Origin: Helicobacter anseris
Lineage (GTDB): Bacteria; Campylobacterota; Campylobacteria; Campylobacterales; Helicobacteraceae
Direction: 5' to 3'
Assembly (NCBI RefSeq): GCF_003364335.1
Contig: NZ_NXLX01000006.1
Coordinates: 1-64,000, forward strand
DNA length: 64,000 nt
Made by a program: the position numbers and the translations under genes. Below are positions 25,425-34,313 of this stretch, one piece after another. The first letter of the stretch is position 1. Every line of letters starts with the position of its first letter. The notes under the pieces are model-generated. The model did no database searches, had not been told where the DNA came from, and saw nothing but the letters and a program-made list of their open reading frames with translations.

Positions 25425-26290
25425 TCTTTTTGTCTTTGGAGCAAAAAGAGCAAGGTTGAGGCTGTGGAATGCATAGCGTAAGTGATAAAAGATTGGTCGA
25501 TTTTTCTTTTTTCTACTCCTGTTCCGTGTCCTCCATTGTTGTTTCTGATATTTCCTATGGTGTTTAAAACCTTTGCGAGTCCATTGAGAGATTCTGTGCT
25601 GTAATTGGGTAGAAAGTTGTTGTTTTTGAGAGTTTCTGTTAGTGAGCTGAGCGTAGAGCTTTTGGGTAGTTCAAATTTGTTGATATCACAAATAATTTTT
25701 ATTGTTGATTCTGCAGATTTACAAAGATTGACAAACATTTCTTCATAACGCCTATGATTGCAATCATCAAAAGCTTGACGATATTCGACATTGGCATTTT
25801 CAAAACGAGAATCTTGTAAAAGTTCAAGAGTGGGTTTGACAACATTTTTATGCATTGGCAAACTATCAATGCGAATTAGCGTGTCGTTTTCAAATTGATA
25901 TCCAAAACCATTTTCTAGCATTCTTTGATTGAGTTCTTGTAGGATTTTTTGGTCATGGATTCTGAAAAAATGAAATATTATTGTTAATAAGTCTAGAAAA
26001 ATTTCAAGTTGTTCGTTTTTGAATAGACAAATAAAATTTGCAATATCGCCAAAATAATTCATGGAAAAACTACAAGCGTTTTCTTCTAGTTTATAGAGTT
26101 GGAATAGTCCGTGTTCATCACAAATGAGTGTATGAATTTGATGAGAAAAATTTTTAGCATAGCTTTGGTCAAAAAGCCTAACAATTATGTTTCTCAACTT
26201 CTGAGAAACTTCATCGTATTGATAAATGTCAGGGTAGAGTGTTCCATTTTCAATTTTTTTTCTACGACTTGGTAGATTATCAAATATCAT
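25409..26290 (-). CDS. STM4504/CBY_0614-like protein with Abi-C-type C-terminus
   Basis: The 293-residue protein opens with SRRKKIENGTLYPDIYQYDEV, which resembles the start of the STM4504/CBY_0614 family. Its C-terminal third (about 215-285) looks like the abortive-infection C-terminal domain. There a helical segment contains LSSLTETLK, then GLAKVLNTIGNIRNNNGGHG, the characteristic Asn/Arg/His turn (R-N-x-x-G-x-H-G type). It lies between hsdR and hsdS, the place of 'rlo' (R-linked) genes in Campylobacter type I loci, and overlaps hsdS by 16 nt. A role in phage defence is inferred from position and the C-terminal domain. No catalytic site is obvious. Confidence 0.6.
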   Translation of the reverse strand: MIFDNLPSRRKKIENGTLYPDIYQYDEVSQKLRNIIVRLFDQSYAKNFSHQIHTLICDEHGLFQLYKLEENACSFSMNYFGDIANFICLFKNEQLEIFLDLLTIIFHFFRIHDQKILQELNQRMLENGFGYQFENDTLIRIDSLPMHKNVVKPTLELLQDSRFENANVEYRQAFDDCNHRRYEEMFVNLCKSAESTIKIICDINKFELPKSSTLSSLTETLKNNNFLPNYSTESLNGLAKVLNTIGNIRNNNGGHGTGVEKRKIDQSFITYAMHSTASTLLFLLQRQKEWESK

Positions 26291-26362
26291 TCTCTCTCCT
26301 TGTTTTTATCGTGTCTATTTTTTTGAGTTTTTTTCTAGTGTATTGTTCTGTTCTTTCAATTT

Positions 26363-26977
26363 TTATTCCTCTTCATCATGAATGAATTTACAGGTTTGAT
26401 ATGTTGTGTTTTTTGAACAATTTTCATTACTCGTATATTTAATACTGATATTTTTGTCTTTGATTGCCCGATAAACTTCAGGATAAAGAATTCTTGTTTT
26501 TTCTCGATTTTTTTCAGAATAAGTTTTATTTTTCCCTGTCCAATCAATCATTCCAAGTATGTAAATTTTATTTTCATCTTCATCTGGATTGTAAAATTTT
26601 GCAAAAATTTGTTTTATTTCCGAAGATTGGGTGTATTCTAGTAAGGTGCTTGGAATCTTTTTGTTAAATTCTTTGAAGAATTCTGAGGGTTGAAAGGGAT
26701 TTTCTCCTTTGGGCATTCTAGGTATCTCTAAAATCTCTTTCAATTTTTCATAGTCTTCTGGTAGCAAAAAAGTCTCAAGGGAAAAACCATATTCTATATC
26801 TAGAGATAGCGTAAGGTTTGTTCCTTTTTTGATAATGAGTAATTGAAATGGATTTTTGTCAATATCAAACATTGCAACCAATGCAATACTGTTATGGCGA
26901 TAGTCAAAAATTGTGTAAGTTAGATCTTTGTCTTTCATTTGTTTATAAAGATTTTTTAATCCACTCATGCAATACAT
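26363..26977 (-). CDS. Hypothetical protein in the restriction operon (DUF6037-like?)
   Basis: I cannot firmly identify this 204-residue protein; the N-terminal half vaguely resembles DUF6037. It has no signal peptide or membrane span. The first half is mixed alpha/beta (GLKNLYKQMKDKDLTYTIFDY, then LVAMFDIDKNPFQLLI), and the second half is charged and lysine-rich with WTGKNKTYSEKNREKTRILYP near residue 150. The first ATG is favoured because AAGGAG lies 8 nt ahead. It lies between hsdR (29 nt upstream) and the Abi-like gene (72 nt downstream) in the same direction, so it is an accessory gene of the restriction operon. Function is unknown; defence is inferred from context only. Confidence 0.6.
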   Translation of the reverse strand: MYCMSGLKNLYKQMKDKDLTYTIFDYRHNSIALVAMFDIDKNPFQLLIIKKGTNLTLSLDIEYGFSLETFLLPEDYEKLKEILEIPRMPKGENPFQPSEFFKEFNKKIPSTLLEYTQSSEIKQIFAKFYNPDEDENKIYILGMIDWTGKNKTYSEKNREKTRILYPEVYRAIKDKNISIKYTSNENCSKNTTYQTCKFIHDEEE

Positions 26978-27006
26978 CGTTAATTCTCCTTAAATTTATT
27001 TATTTT

Positions 27007-29808
27007 TTACCCCACCAAAGCCTCATAAAGCTCTTCAAGACAGACTTCTAGCTTGAAGCTATCACCTAACACTCTGTTAGCATAGGCGATTCCTCCCTCA
27101 TCAGCGAAGTATTCGCCAAAGTCTTTTTGAGAGAAATAACCCTCTGTGATGATACATTCTTTGATGGTATCAAAAAGATTTCTTTGCTCTTTGGTGAGAT
27201 GGATTCCTTTGTTGATAAGTCGTCCTAGATAAAGCTCATAGAGTTTGTTGGCATTTTCTGCAAAAGAGTGGAGTTCTTTGATTTGTTGATAGCCTAGTCG
27301 CACTAAAGAAATGAGGTCTGTGAGATTTTTATAGGCACTTTGTTTGTTTTGCTTTTTTGCATAGCTTTTCCAAAGCTTAGCGATGTCTATTTGAGATTCT
27401 TGAAGCTTTTGTTTGAGCTCTTCTAGGGCATTTTGAGTAATATGGATTTTTTTCTTATCATAGAGGATAGAGAGAGCAAGGATAGAATCTTTGTGTTCTA
27501 TGATAAATCTCTCAAAATCTTCGATTTGATTAGTAGATTCTATGGGTTGAGAGAGTGTAACTTCATCGGTGTTGAGTTCATCGATATAGATATAGAGGAT
27601 TTTAGCGATATTGATGAGCGAGTTTCTAAATGAAGCGTGATTAAAGGGCGCTGTGATGAAGTTTGCAAGCTGTTCTTTTTGCTCCTCTTGTGTGAGTGGT
27701 GTGGGGGTAGATGGGTGTAGCGTGATATCTTCTTCTAAAATATTTGAGAGTGTATAGAGTTGCTTAGATAAGGAGAGAAGAGAATTAGATGGAATAAAGT
27801 CATATTCTTCTTTATTTTCTCCGAAATTTCCTTGAAGTGGAGTTTGGATAGGTGGGATAAAAGTCTCTTCCAAAAGTTTTTGAAGATATGCTTCATCTTT
27901 CTTGTCAATTTTTTGAGCTATTCTTGAGATTTTGGAAGCAAGGAGGGAAGTGTTTTGTGGTGTAATGATTCCCTTGGCAATATCTTCTATGGCTTTTTTA
28001 AGTGTGGGGGTTTGTGCTCTATCACCTTTAATGATAGGAGTAGAGAGGATTTTAGCGCTATCTAGCACCCCAATACAATCGATAATATAGAATTTATTTT
28101 TGCTTTTGGCATTTGGGGTAACTTCTCTTAGAGCTTGATCATCTATGGAGCGACATCCACGCCCTTTCATTTGTTCAAAATACCCTGAAGATTTGACATT
28201 TCTCATAAAGATTAGCACTTCAAGAGGTTTGATGTCTGTCCCTGTGGCTATCATATCCACTGTGATTGCGATTCTAAAGTTTGGATTAGTTCTAAAATCT
28301 CTTATGGCTTCTTTGCTATTTTTGTTGGTATGGGTGATTTTTTGAGCAAAAGTATTGCCTTTGCCAAAAACCTCTCTAGCAATGAGTGTGATTTCCTCGG
28401 CGTGATGATCATCTTTAGCAAAAATAAGAGTTTTTGGGATGTAGGCTAAATTTTTGCTTTCATCTTCACTTTTTCTTTCAGAAAAAAGTTGAGAATAGAT
28501 AAGTTTTTTATACTCTGTGAGGATTGTGCGGATTTGAGAGCGATTGAGCACTTTTGTATCTAAGTCTTTGTTGCTATAGGCTAGCTCTTCATCTAATTCT
28601 TCATAGATTATTTTTCTATCGCGTTTGTCTCTTTTGATGATTAGACTTTTAGGAGGGATAACAGATCCATTTTGAGTGATATTAGTCTCAATCCTCCACG
28701 CCCAAAAATCTACATTTACTCCATCTAAGACAGATTGCTCATAAGTGTAGGAGTAGATAAGATTGCTTTGGAAAAATCCAAAAGTAAGCTTAGAGGGGGT
28801 AGCAGTCAGCCCAATAATAAAGCTATCAAAATAATCTAAAATTGCTCTCCAATTCCCATAAATAGATCGATGACATTCATCCACAATAATAAAATCAAAG
28901 AAATCAAAAGGAATGCTTTGGTTATAAGGAATTTTAGAAATTACATTTTGGAGAGTTTGAGAGGATTCTAGCTCTTCATCTTCTTCTGTTAAAGGGGTAT
29001 TTGTGAGGATAGAATAAAGCCTTTGAATAGTCATAATCACAATTTGACTATCTTCAGGGATAGTATTTTGAGTAATGTGATTGATGATGTAGAGTTCAGA
29101 AAAGGAACGATTGGAGATTTTAAAATTTTCATATTCGCTTAGTGTTTGAGAACCTAAATCCTTTCTATCTACTAAAAAAAGAATGCGTTTAGCACGAGCG
29201 TATTTCAAAAGTCTGTAAGAAATATTGCAAGCAGTATAGGTTTTTCCGCTACCTGTTGCCATTTGAAGCAAAGAGCGATTGTGGTTTTCTGCAAGAGAAG
29301 ATTCTAGATTTTTTATAGCATGATATTGACATTCTCTGAGATTATTTTTTTCAAGAAGAGGTATATTTTTAAGAAAATTTCTCAAAGGGTCAGATTTGAT
29401 GAGATTTAGCAGAGAGCTTGGAGTATGAAAATAGCTTAAGATTCTTGAGCGATAATCTTGCTCTCTTAAGTCGCAAAAATAAATTTCTTCCCCATTGCTT
29501 TCATAAATAAAAGCAGGAGCATTTTGAAATATTGGAGCACCTTTTGGGATAAAGTTAGCATAATGAGAGCTTTGAGCAAATACGCCACTTAGGAGGTATC
29601 CTGATTTTTTGGCTTCGATGATACCGATGATTTTTCCTTCAACATAAAGCACATAGTCTGCAAATTTTTTATCACTTGTGCAAAATTCGCAATATGCTAC
29701 ACCTTGTGATGCCAAACGATTGAAATTTTCTTTCGTTTGTATTTCCCAGCCTGCAAGCTTTAGTTTTTGATCAATCTGTTCTCGTGCAATCTCTTCAGGT
29801 TTTTTCAC
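27007..29808 (-). CDS. hsdR: Type I restriction endonuclease subunit HsdR
   Basis: HsdR translocates DNA and cuts it when the HsdM-HsdS complex meets an unmethylated site. The 933-residue protein has the N-terminal PD-(D/E)XK nuclease (Asp 51, then IIEAKKSG with Glu 65 and Lys 67). The SF2 helicase motor has Walker A MATGSGKTYTA (near 183), DECHRSIYGNW (motif II), LTATPSK (motif III) and the later motif with QMKGRGCRS. A helical C-terminal domain follows. All motifs are intact. The start codon is GTG (29808); a nearby upstream ATG is out of frame. It is the first gene of the minus-strand defence operon and is divergent from uppP. Confidence 0.94.
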   Translation of the reverse strand: MKKPEEIAREQIDQKLKLAGWEIQTKENFNRLASQGVAYCEFCTSDKKFADYVLYVEGKIIGIIEAKKSGYLLSGVFAQSSHYANFIPKGAPIFQNAPAFIYESNGEEIYFCDLREQDYRSRILSYFHTPSSLLNLIKSDPLRNFLKNIPLLEKNNLRECQYHAIKNLESSLAENHNRSLLQMATGSGKTYTACNISYRLLKYARAKRILFLVDRKDLGSQTLSEYENFKISNRSFSELYIINHITQNTIPEDSQIVIMTIQRLYSILTNTPLTEEDEELESSQTLQNVISKIPYNQSIPFDFFDFIIVDECHRSIYGNWRAILDYFDSFIIGLTATPSKLTFGFFQSNLIYSYTYEQSVLDGVNVDFWAWRIETNITQNGSVIPPKSLIIKRDKRDRKIIYEELDEELAYSNKDLDTKVLNRSQIRTILTEYKKLIYSQLFSERKSEDESKNLAYIPKTLIFAKDDHHAEEITLIAREVFGKGNTFAQKITHTNKNSKEAIRDFRTNPNFRIAITVDMIATGTDIKPLEVLIFMRNVKSSGYFEQMKGRGCRSIDDQALREVTPNAKSKNKFYIIDCIGVLDSAKILSTPIIKGDRAQTPTLKKAIEDIAKGIITPQNTSLLASKISRIAQKIDKKDEAYLQKLLEETFIPPIQTPLQGNFGENKEEYDFIPSNSLLSLSKQLYTLSNILEEDITLHPSTPTPLTQEEQKEQLANFITAPFNHASFRNSLINIAKILYIYIDELNTDEVTLSQPIESTNQIEDFERFIIEHKDSILALSILYDKKKIHITQNALEELKQKLQESQIDIAKLWKSYAKKQNKQSAYKNLTDLISLVRLGYQQIKELHSFAENANKLYELYLGRLINKGIHLTKEQRNLFDTIKECIITEGYFSQKDFGEYFADEGGIAYANRVLGDSFKLEVCLEELYEALVG

Positions 29809-29858
29809 TTTTTGTTTCCATAATTGATTTAAATAATAGGGTTAATTTTTTTGTTTAG

Positions 29859-29864
29859 ATTATA
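29859..29864 (-). promoter_or_regulatory. Extended -10 element for the hsdR operon
   Basis: On the minus strand this reads TGGTATAAT, a perfect -10 with the extended TGn motif, about 50 bases before the hsdR GTG. It is the best promoter candidate for the whole restriction operon. Confidence 0.55.
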
Positions 29865-29918
29865 CCAAATACTTTGAGTATGCAGTTTTATGAAAATATG
29901 TTGTTTATGATTTTAAGT

Positions 29919-29931
29919 GTGATAGAATCAC
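29919..29931 (+). promoter_or_regulatory. Palindrome over a possible -10 element for uppP
   Basis: GTGATAGAATCAC is an inverted repeat (GTGAT-AGA-ATCAC). It covers TAGAAT (29923-29928), a possible extended -10 about 40 bases before the uppP ATG. It could be an operator, but no regulator is implied by the sequence. Confidence 0.35.
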
Positions 29932-29967
29932 TTCTTAGCTTAAAAATTTATGAATAAATGAGGTTTT

Positions 29968-30756
29968 ATGGATATTTTTCAAGCGATTATTATGGGGATA
30001 GTGGAGGGATTGACAGAATTTTTACCAGTATCTTCTACGGGGCATATGATTTTAGCAGGGCATTTTTTGGGCATTGATCAAGAGAGTGATTTTGTAAAAA
30101 CTTTTGAGATAGCAATTCAGCTTGGTTCTATACTAGCGGTGCTGTTTGTTTTACATCAAAAGCTTTTAAGGGGATTTGATATTTGGATAAAGCTAATAGT
30201 GGGTTTTGTGCCAACGGGGTTGATAGGATTTTTTGCCTATAAATATATCAAGGCTTTTTTTGTTCCGCAAACAGTTGCATATATGCTTATTTTTGGGGGC
30301 ATTGTATTTTTGTGGATAGAGTGGAGAAATAAAAAAAGAGATTCTAAAGTTTTTGGTAAAAGTGATTTTAATCAGATAAGCTATAAAGAGGCTTTTATCG
30401 TGGGATTGTGTCAGAGTCTTGCGATGATACCTGGAACTTCAAGAAGTGGAGCAACAATCGTTGCGGGGTTGCTTATAGGGTTTTCTAGGACTTTGGCAGC
30501 AGAATTTTCTTTTATGCTTGCTATTCCTACAATGTTTGTCGCGACAACTTATGATATCTGTAAAAATCTTGAGATTTTAGATACACAAAATATCACCTTG
30601 TTGCTTGTGGGTAGCGTAGTGGCTTTTTTAACAGCACTTGCAAGCATTAAAATCTTTTTGGGCTTTGTGAGTAGATTTAGTTATGTGCCTTTTGGTATTT
30701 ATAGAATCTTGGCGGGCATTGTGTTTTTATTTTATTTTTGGAAGTTTTATGCGTGA
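29968..30756 (+). CDS. uppP: Undecaprenyl-diphosphatase
   Basis: UppP recycles undecaprenyl diphosphate to the monophosphate carrier needed for peptidoglycan and surface polysaccharide synthesis, and confers bacitracin tolerance. The 262-residue protein has about seven membrane spans and both signature motifs: GLTEFLPVSSTGHMIL (residues 13-28, with the catalytic Glu and His) and PGTSRSGATI (near 155). It is the first gene of the uppP-hemD-crcB set and overlaps hemD by 8 nt. Confidence 0.95.
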   Translation: MDIFQAIIMGIVEGLTEFLPVSSTGHMILAGHFLGIDQESDFVKTFEIAIQLGSILAVLFVLHQKLLRGFDIWIKLIVGFVPTGLIGFFAYKYIKAFFVPQTVAYMLIFGGIVFLWIEWRNKKRDSKVFGKSDFNQISYKEAFIVGLCQSLAMIPGTSRSGATIVAGLLIGFSRTLAAEFSFMLAIPTMFVATTYDICKNLEILDTQNITLLLVGSVVAFLTALASIKIFLGFVSRFSYVPFGIYRILAGIVFLFYFWKFYA

Positions 30757-31426
30757 TATTGTTCTTGTAAGCTCAAAACCACACGAGGAAATAAAAACCC
30801 TTGTTGTAAATGAAATAGAATTTTTAGATATGTTTGACGCTCTAAAAGAAATCAAAAAAGATTTTCAAGCTTTAGTTTTTACCTCAAAAAATGCCATAAA
30901 ATCTTTGGAGCAAAATATACAAAAATATCCAGAATTTGAGTTTTTAAAAAAAATCCCTTGCTATGTGATAGGGCAAAGTAGTGCAATGGCTTTGGAGAAA
31001 TACGGCTTTAATGTTGAGTATATTGGAGAAGATTCTCATGGCTTTGGTTTTGCAAGCGAGATTATTCCTATGCTGAAAAAAAAGAAAGTGCTGTATTTTA
31101 GGGCAAAAAAAATTGTTTCTGGACTTGATGAGTTGCTTTTGAATGCAAGTGTGAAACTCAAACAAATCATCGCTTATGAAAATAAAAAAAATAGTGTAGA
31201 TAGAGCATTAAAACCAAGCCCAAAATCTATTTTGATTTTTACTGCCCCAAGTCATTATCTTTCTTTTGTGCAAAATTTTTCTTGGGATGGGAGTTATATT
31301 GCTGTTGCCATAGGGATGACTACTTTTGGTATTTTTGATACAAGTATCGAGGCTTTTGTGAGTCCAAGACAGGATTTGCAAAGTTGCATTGATTTTGCAA
31401 GAGAAATTGCAAGAAGATTGGCATAG
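30749..31426 (+). CDS. hemD: Uroporphyrinogen-III synthase
   Basis: HemD cyclises hydroxymethylbilane to uroporphyrinogen III in heme synthesis. I start the protein at the ATG at 30749 (225 residues, MRDIVLVSSKPHEE), because the 22 codons upstream lie within uppP and look like its membrane segment in another frame. The family is very divergent. The supports are the VLVSSKP opening, the LVFTSKNAIKSLEQN segment typical of the active-site cleft, the YVIGQSSAMALEKYG segment, the domain-swapped layout and FTAPSHYLSF, which matches the usual FTSPSAV-type block. It overlaps uppP by 8 nt and abuts crcB. Confidence 0.8.
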   Translation: MRDIVLVSSKPHEEIKTLVVNEIEFLDMFDALKEIKKDFQALVFTSKNAIKSLEQNIQKYPEFEFLKKIPCYVIGQSSAMALEKYGFNVEYIGEDSHGFGFASEIIPMLKKKKVLYFRAKKIVSGLDELLLNASVKLKQIIAYENKKNSVDRALKPSPKSILIFTAPSHYLSFVQNFSWDGSYIAVAIGMTTFGIFDTSIEAFVSPRQDLQSCIDFAREIARRLA

Positions 31427-31427
31427 T

Positions 31428-31805
31428 TTGGATATAAAACTTTTATTTTTTGTGTTTGTTGGAGGGGGATTGGGGAGTATTGCTAGATATTTGTGTGCAA
31501 TATTTTTGCAAAAATTTTCTTATTTCCCTTTAGGAACACTTTTTGTCAATGTTTTTGGAGCTTTTTTAATGGGGGCGTGTATCTATTTATTTTTTGAAAA
31601 AAATTTAAGTAGTGATTGGAAGATTTTTTTGATGAGTGGATTTTTGGGAGGTTTTACTACTTTTTCTAGTTTTGGAATGGAAGTATTCTTTATGATGAAA
31701 CAAGGGTATTTTTACAAAACATTGCTTTATGTTTGTGCGAGTAATTTTTTGGTATTTTTGTGTGTGTATTTGGGTTTTGTTTTTGCAAAAAAGCTTGTAA
31801 ATTGA
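31428..31805 (+). CDS. crcB: Fluoride exporter CrcB (Fluc)
   Basis: CrcB forms small dual-topology fluoride channels. The 125-residue protein has four membrane spans and the family motifs GGGLGSIARY, GTLFVNVFGAFLMG and GFLGGFTTFSSFGMEV, including the Asn and the TTFS segment that line the fluoride path. I see no ATG in a suitable place. TTG at 31428, immediately after the hemD stop, gives the normal family length, while TTG at 31389 would add 13 residues from within hemD. I find no fluoride riboswitch ahead of it, so it probably depends on read-through from hemD. Confidence 0.88.
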   Translation: MDIKLLFFVFVGGGLGSIARYLCAIFLQKFSYFPLGTLFVNVFGAFLMGACIYLFFEKNLSSDWKIFLMSGFLGGFTTFSSFGMEVFFMMKQGYFYKTLLYVCASNFLVFLCVYLGFVFAKKLVN

Positions 31806-31899
31806 AGTTTTTTTGGTGTGATTTAAGTTTTCATTGTAAAATATTGGCTTATTTCATCATTTATAGGTGATTAGATTTTTACAAGGGAGAACATATACT

Positions 31900-32736
31900 A
31901 TGGTATATAATAAGTTAGTAAGCATTGTTGCAGCTGGTTTGATTCTTTCAGGAAGTATCTATGCGAAAGATTTAGCAAATGTTGATGGAGTTGCTATTAC
32001 GGAAAAGGATTTTGACGCCCTAAAACAACAAGTTCCAAATTTTGATTTTGATAAATTGACAGCAGAGCAAAAAACAAATCTTATCAATCAAAAAATCAAT
32101 GAAATTTTGATTGAAAATGCTGCAAAAAAAGAAAAAATTGAAGATACTAAAGAGTATAAAGAGGCTTTAGAAAATATCAAAAAACAACTTTTAATCAATG
32201 GGTGGCAACAAAAAATTGCACAAGAAGTTAGCAAAATGAAAATACCTGAAAGTGAATTGAAAGAGTTTTATGATAAAAATCCTCGTCAATTTGTTCAACA
32301 AGAAGGTCAAGCAAGACACATTTTAGTAAAGACAAAAGAAGATGCAGAAAAGATTATTGCAGAGCTTAAAAAAGCTGGTAAGTCTAGAGTAGAACAAAAG
32401 TTTATTGAGCTTGCAAATAAAAATACAATTGATCCAAATGCACAAAAAGCTCAAAATGGTGGTGATTTGGGAACTTTCCAAAAAAATCAAATGGTGCCAG
32501 AATTTGCTGATGCTGTATTCAATCTTAAAGAAGGAACATTTACAATGGAGCCTGTAAAAACAGAATATGGCTATCATGTAATTTATCTTATTAAAAAGAG
32601 TGACGCAAAGACCATTAGTTTTGCAGATGCTAAGCAAGGTATTGAGAATATGTTTAAAGAAAGAAAATTTCAAGAACTAATTCAGCAAAAAATACAAGAT
32701 CTTAGAAGTAAGGCAAAGATTACTATCAATCAATAA
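31900..32736 (+). CDS. Periplasmic parvulin-type prolyl isomerase (HP0175/PEB4-like)
   Basis: This is an exported SurA-like chaperone and isomerase. The 278-residue protein starts with a signal peptide (about residues 1-22, ending SGSIYAKD). It has an N-terminal helical chaperone domain, a PpiC rotamase domain with QARHILVKTKEDAE, NGGDLGTFQKNQMVPEFADA and EYGYHVIYL, and a C-terminal helix. The ATG at 31900 has AAGGGAGA ahead; the longer reading from GTG 31867 would hide the signal peptide. It corresponds to H. pylori HP0175 (CBF2) and Campylobacter PEB4, and is followed by fba and efp exactly as there. A possible -10 (TAAAAT) lies at 31837. Confidence 0.9.
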   Translation: MVYNKLVSIVAAGLILSGSIYAKDLANVDGVAITEKDFDALKQQVPNFDFDKLTAEQKTNLINQKINEILIENAAKKEKIEDTKEYKEALENIKKQLLINGWQQKIAQEVSKMKIPESELKEFYDKNPRQFVQQEGQARHILVKTKEDAEKIIAELKKAGKSRVEQKFIELANKNTIDPNAQKAQNGGDLGTFQKNQMVPEFADAVFNLKEGTFTMEPVKTEYGYHVIYLIKKSDAKTISFADAKQGIENMFKERKFQELIQQKIQDLRSKAKITINQ

Positions 32737-32750
32737 AAAGGTAAAATTAT

Positions 32751-33674
32751 ATGCTAGTAAATGGGAATGAAATTTTACAGAAAGCACATAAAGAGTTTTA
32801 TGGTGTTGGTGCGTTTAATTTTGTAAATTTTGAGATGCTTCAGGCAATTTTTGCAGCTGCAAATGAAGCTAATTCTCCTGTGATTGTCCAAGCAAGTGAA
32901 GGGGCTATCAAATATATGGGGATTGATATGGTCGTAGGAATGGTACAGGTGATGGCTAAGCGTTATGGACATATACCTGTTGCTTTGCATTTAGATCATG
33001 GGACAACCTTTGAGAGTTGCAAGAAGGCAATTGAAGCGGGTTTTACATCTGTAATGATTGATGCTTCACATCATCCATTTGAAGAGAATCTTGCTATGAC
33101 AAAAGAGGTAGTAGATTTTGCACATTCAAAGGGGGTAAGTGTTGAGGCAGAATTAGGTAGATTGATGGGGGTAGAGGACAATATCTCTGTTGATGAAAAA
33201 GATGCTGTCTTGGTAAATCCAAAAGAAGCTGAAATATTTGTAAAAGAAACACAAGTAGATTTTCTAGCACCTGCGATTGGAACAAGTCATGGTGCTTTTA
33301 AATTTAAAGGAGAACCAAAACTTGATTTTGAGCGTTTACAAGAAGTAAAAAAAATGACAAATATTCCTTTGGTTTTACATGGTGCAAGTGCGATACCAGA
33401 TTATGTAAGAAATGCTTTTTTAGCAACTGGTGGAGATTTAAAAGGTAGCAAAGGTGTGCCTTTTGAATTTTTGCAAGAAGCTATAAAGGGTGGTATAAAT
33501 AAAGTTAATACAGATACGGATTTGCGTATAGCCTTTATGGCAGAAGTTAGACGAATTGCAAATGATGATCCTACGCAGTTTGATTTAAGAAAGTTTTTTG
33601 CTCCAGCGATGGAATCGATGAAAAAAGTAATAGTTGAGCGTATGCATATTTTAGGCTCAGCAAATAAAATTTAA
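32751..33674 (+). CDS. fba: Class II fructose-bisphosphate aldolase
   Basis: The enzyme interconverts fructose-1,6-bisphosphate with dihydroxyacetone phosphate and glyceraldehyde-3-phosphate, probably mainly in gluconeogenesis in this group. The 307-residue protein has the zinc and catalytic motifs [24 protein letters not shown] and [10 protein letters not shown], plus the ITKVN-type segment [11 protein letters not shown]. It lies 14 nt after the prolyl isomerase gene and 10 nt before efp, in a conserved Helicobacter gene order. Confidence 0.95.
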   Translation: MLVNGNEILQKAHKEFYGVGAFNFVNFEMLQAIFAAANEANSPVIVQASEGAIKYMGIDMVVGMVQVMAKRYGHIPVALHLDHGTTFESCKKAIEAGFTSVMIDASHHPFEENLAMTKEVVDFAHSKGVSVEAELGRLMGVEDNISVDEKDAVLVNPKEAEIFVKETQVDFLAPAIGTSHGAFKFKGEPKLDFERLQEVKKMTNIPLVLHGASAIPDYVRNAFLATGGDLKGSKGVPFEFLQEAIKGGINKVNTDTDLRIAFMAEVRRIANDDPTQFDLRKFFAPAMESMKKVIVERMHILGSANKI

Positions 33675-33684
33675 GGATTTTTTT

Positions 33685-34248
33685 ATGGCTATAGGTATGA
33701 GTGAATTAAAAAAAGGTTTAAAGATAGAAATTGATGGAGTTCCGTATAGAATTGTTGAATATCAACACGTAAAACCTGGAAAGGGAGCTGCTTTTGTTCG
33801 TGCAAAAATTAAATCATTTTTAGATGGAAAGGTGATTGAAAAAACCTTTCATGCAGGTGATAAATGTGAAGAACCTAATTTGGTTGAAAAAACAATGCAG
33901 TATCTTTACCACGATGGCGAGATGTTTCAATTTATGGATACAGAAACTTATGAGCAAATTGCTCTTAGCGATGATCAAGTAGGTGATGTTGCTAAATGGA
34001 TGCTTGATGGCACAAATGTGCAGATTCTCTTCCATAATAATAAAGCGATTTCAGTAGATGTGCCTCAAATAGTTGAATTAAAAATTATAGAGACTGCACC
34101 AAATTTCAAGGGAGATACTTCTAGTGGCGGAAAAAAACCTGCTACATTAGAAACAGGTGCTGTAGTGCAGATACCATTCCATGTATTAGAGGGTGAAGTA
34201 ATTCGTGTAAATACAGAAACTGCAGAATATGTGGAGAAAGTAAAATAA
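33685..34248 (+). CDS. efp: Elongation factor P
   Basis: EF-P relieves ribosome stalling at proline stretches. The 187-residue protein follows the standard three-barrel layout. The tip loop [12 protein letters not shown] carries the lysine that many bacteria modify, and the C-terminal part contains the family signature region [16 protein letters not shown]. The sequence is strikingly close to H. pylori EF-P, as expected. A hairpin terminator follows. Confidence 0.96.
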   Translation: MAIGMSELKKGLKIEIDGVPYRIVEYQHVKPGKGAAFVRAKIKSFLDGKVIEKTFHAGDKCEEPNLVEKTMQYLYHDGEMFQFMDTETYEQIALSDDQVGDVAKWMLDGTNVQILFHNNKAISVDVPQIVELKIIETAPNFKGDTSSGGKKPATLETGAVVQIPFHVLEGEVIRVNTETAEYVEKVK

Positions 34249-34266
34249 TTTTAATATTAAATTTTT

Positions 34267-34288
34267 CAATCTAGCTTGAGCTAGATTG
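34267..34288 (+). terminator. Hairpin terminator after efp
   Basis: A perfect 9-bp stem, CAATCTAGC / GCTAGATTG, with the loop TTGA is followed by a T-containing stretch (TTTAAAGTTT). It is placed right after efp and before the nhaA leader ORF. Confidence 0.65.
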
Positions 34289-34313
34289 TTTAAAGTTTAT
34301 TAAGGAGTTGTTT

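Noticed and set aside
20612-29808. Restriction region as a prophage or integrative element
   Set aside because: I see no integrase, attachment repeats, transposase or tRNA end; base composition looks like that of the neighbours.
30683-30748. Longer N-terminus for HemD
   Set aside because: It is the uppP membrane segment read in another frame; the ATG at 30749 starts the recognisable HemD sequence.
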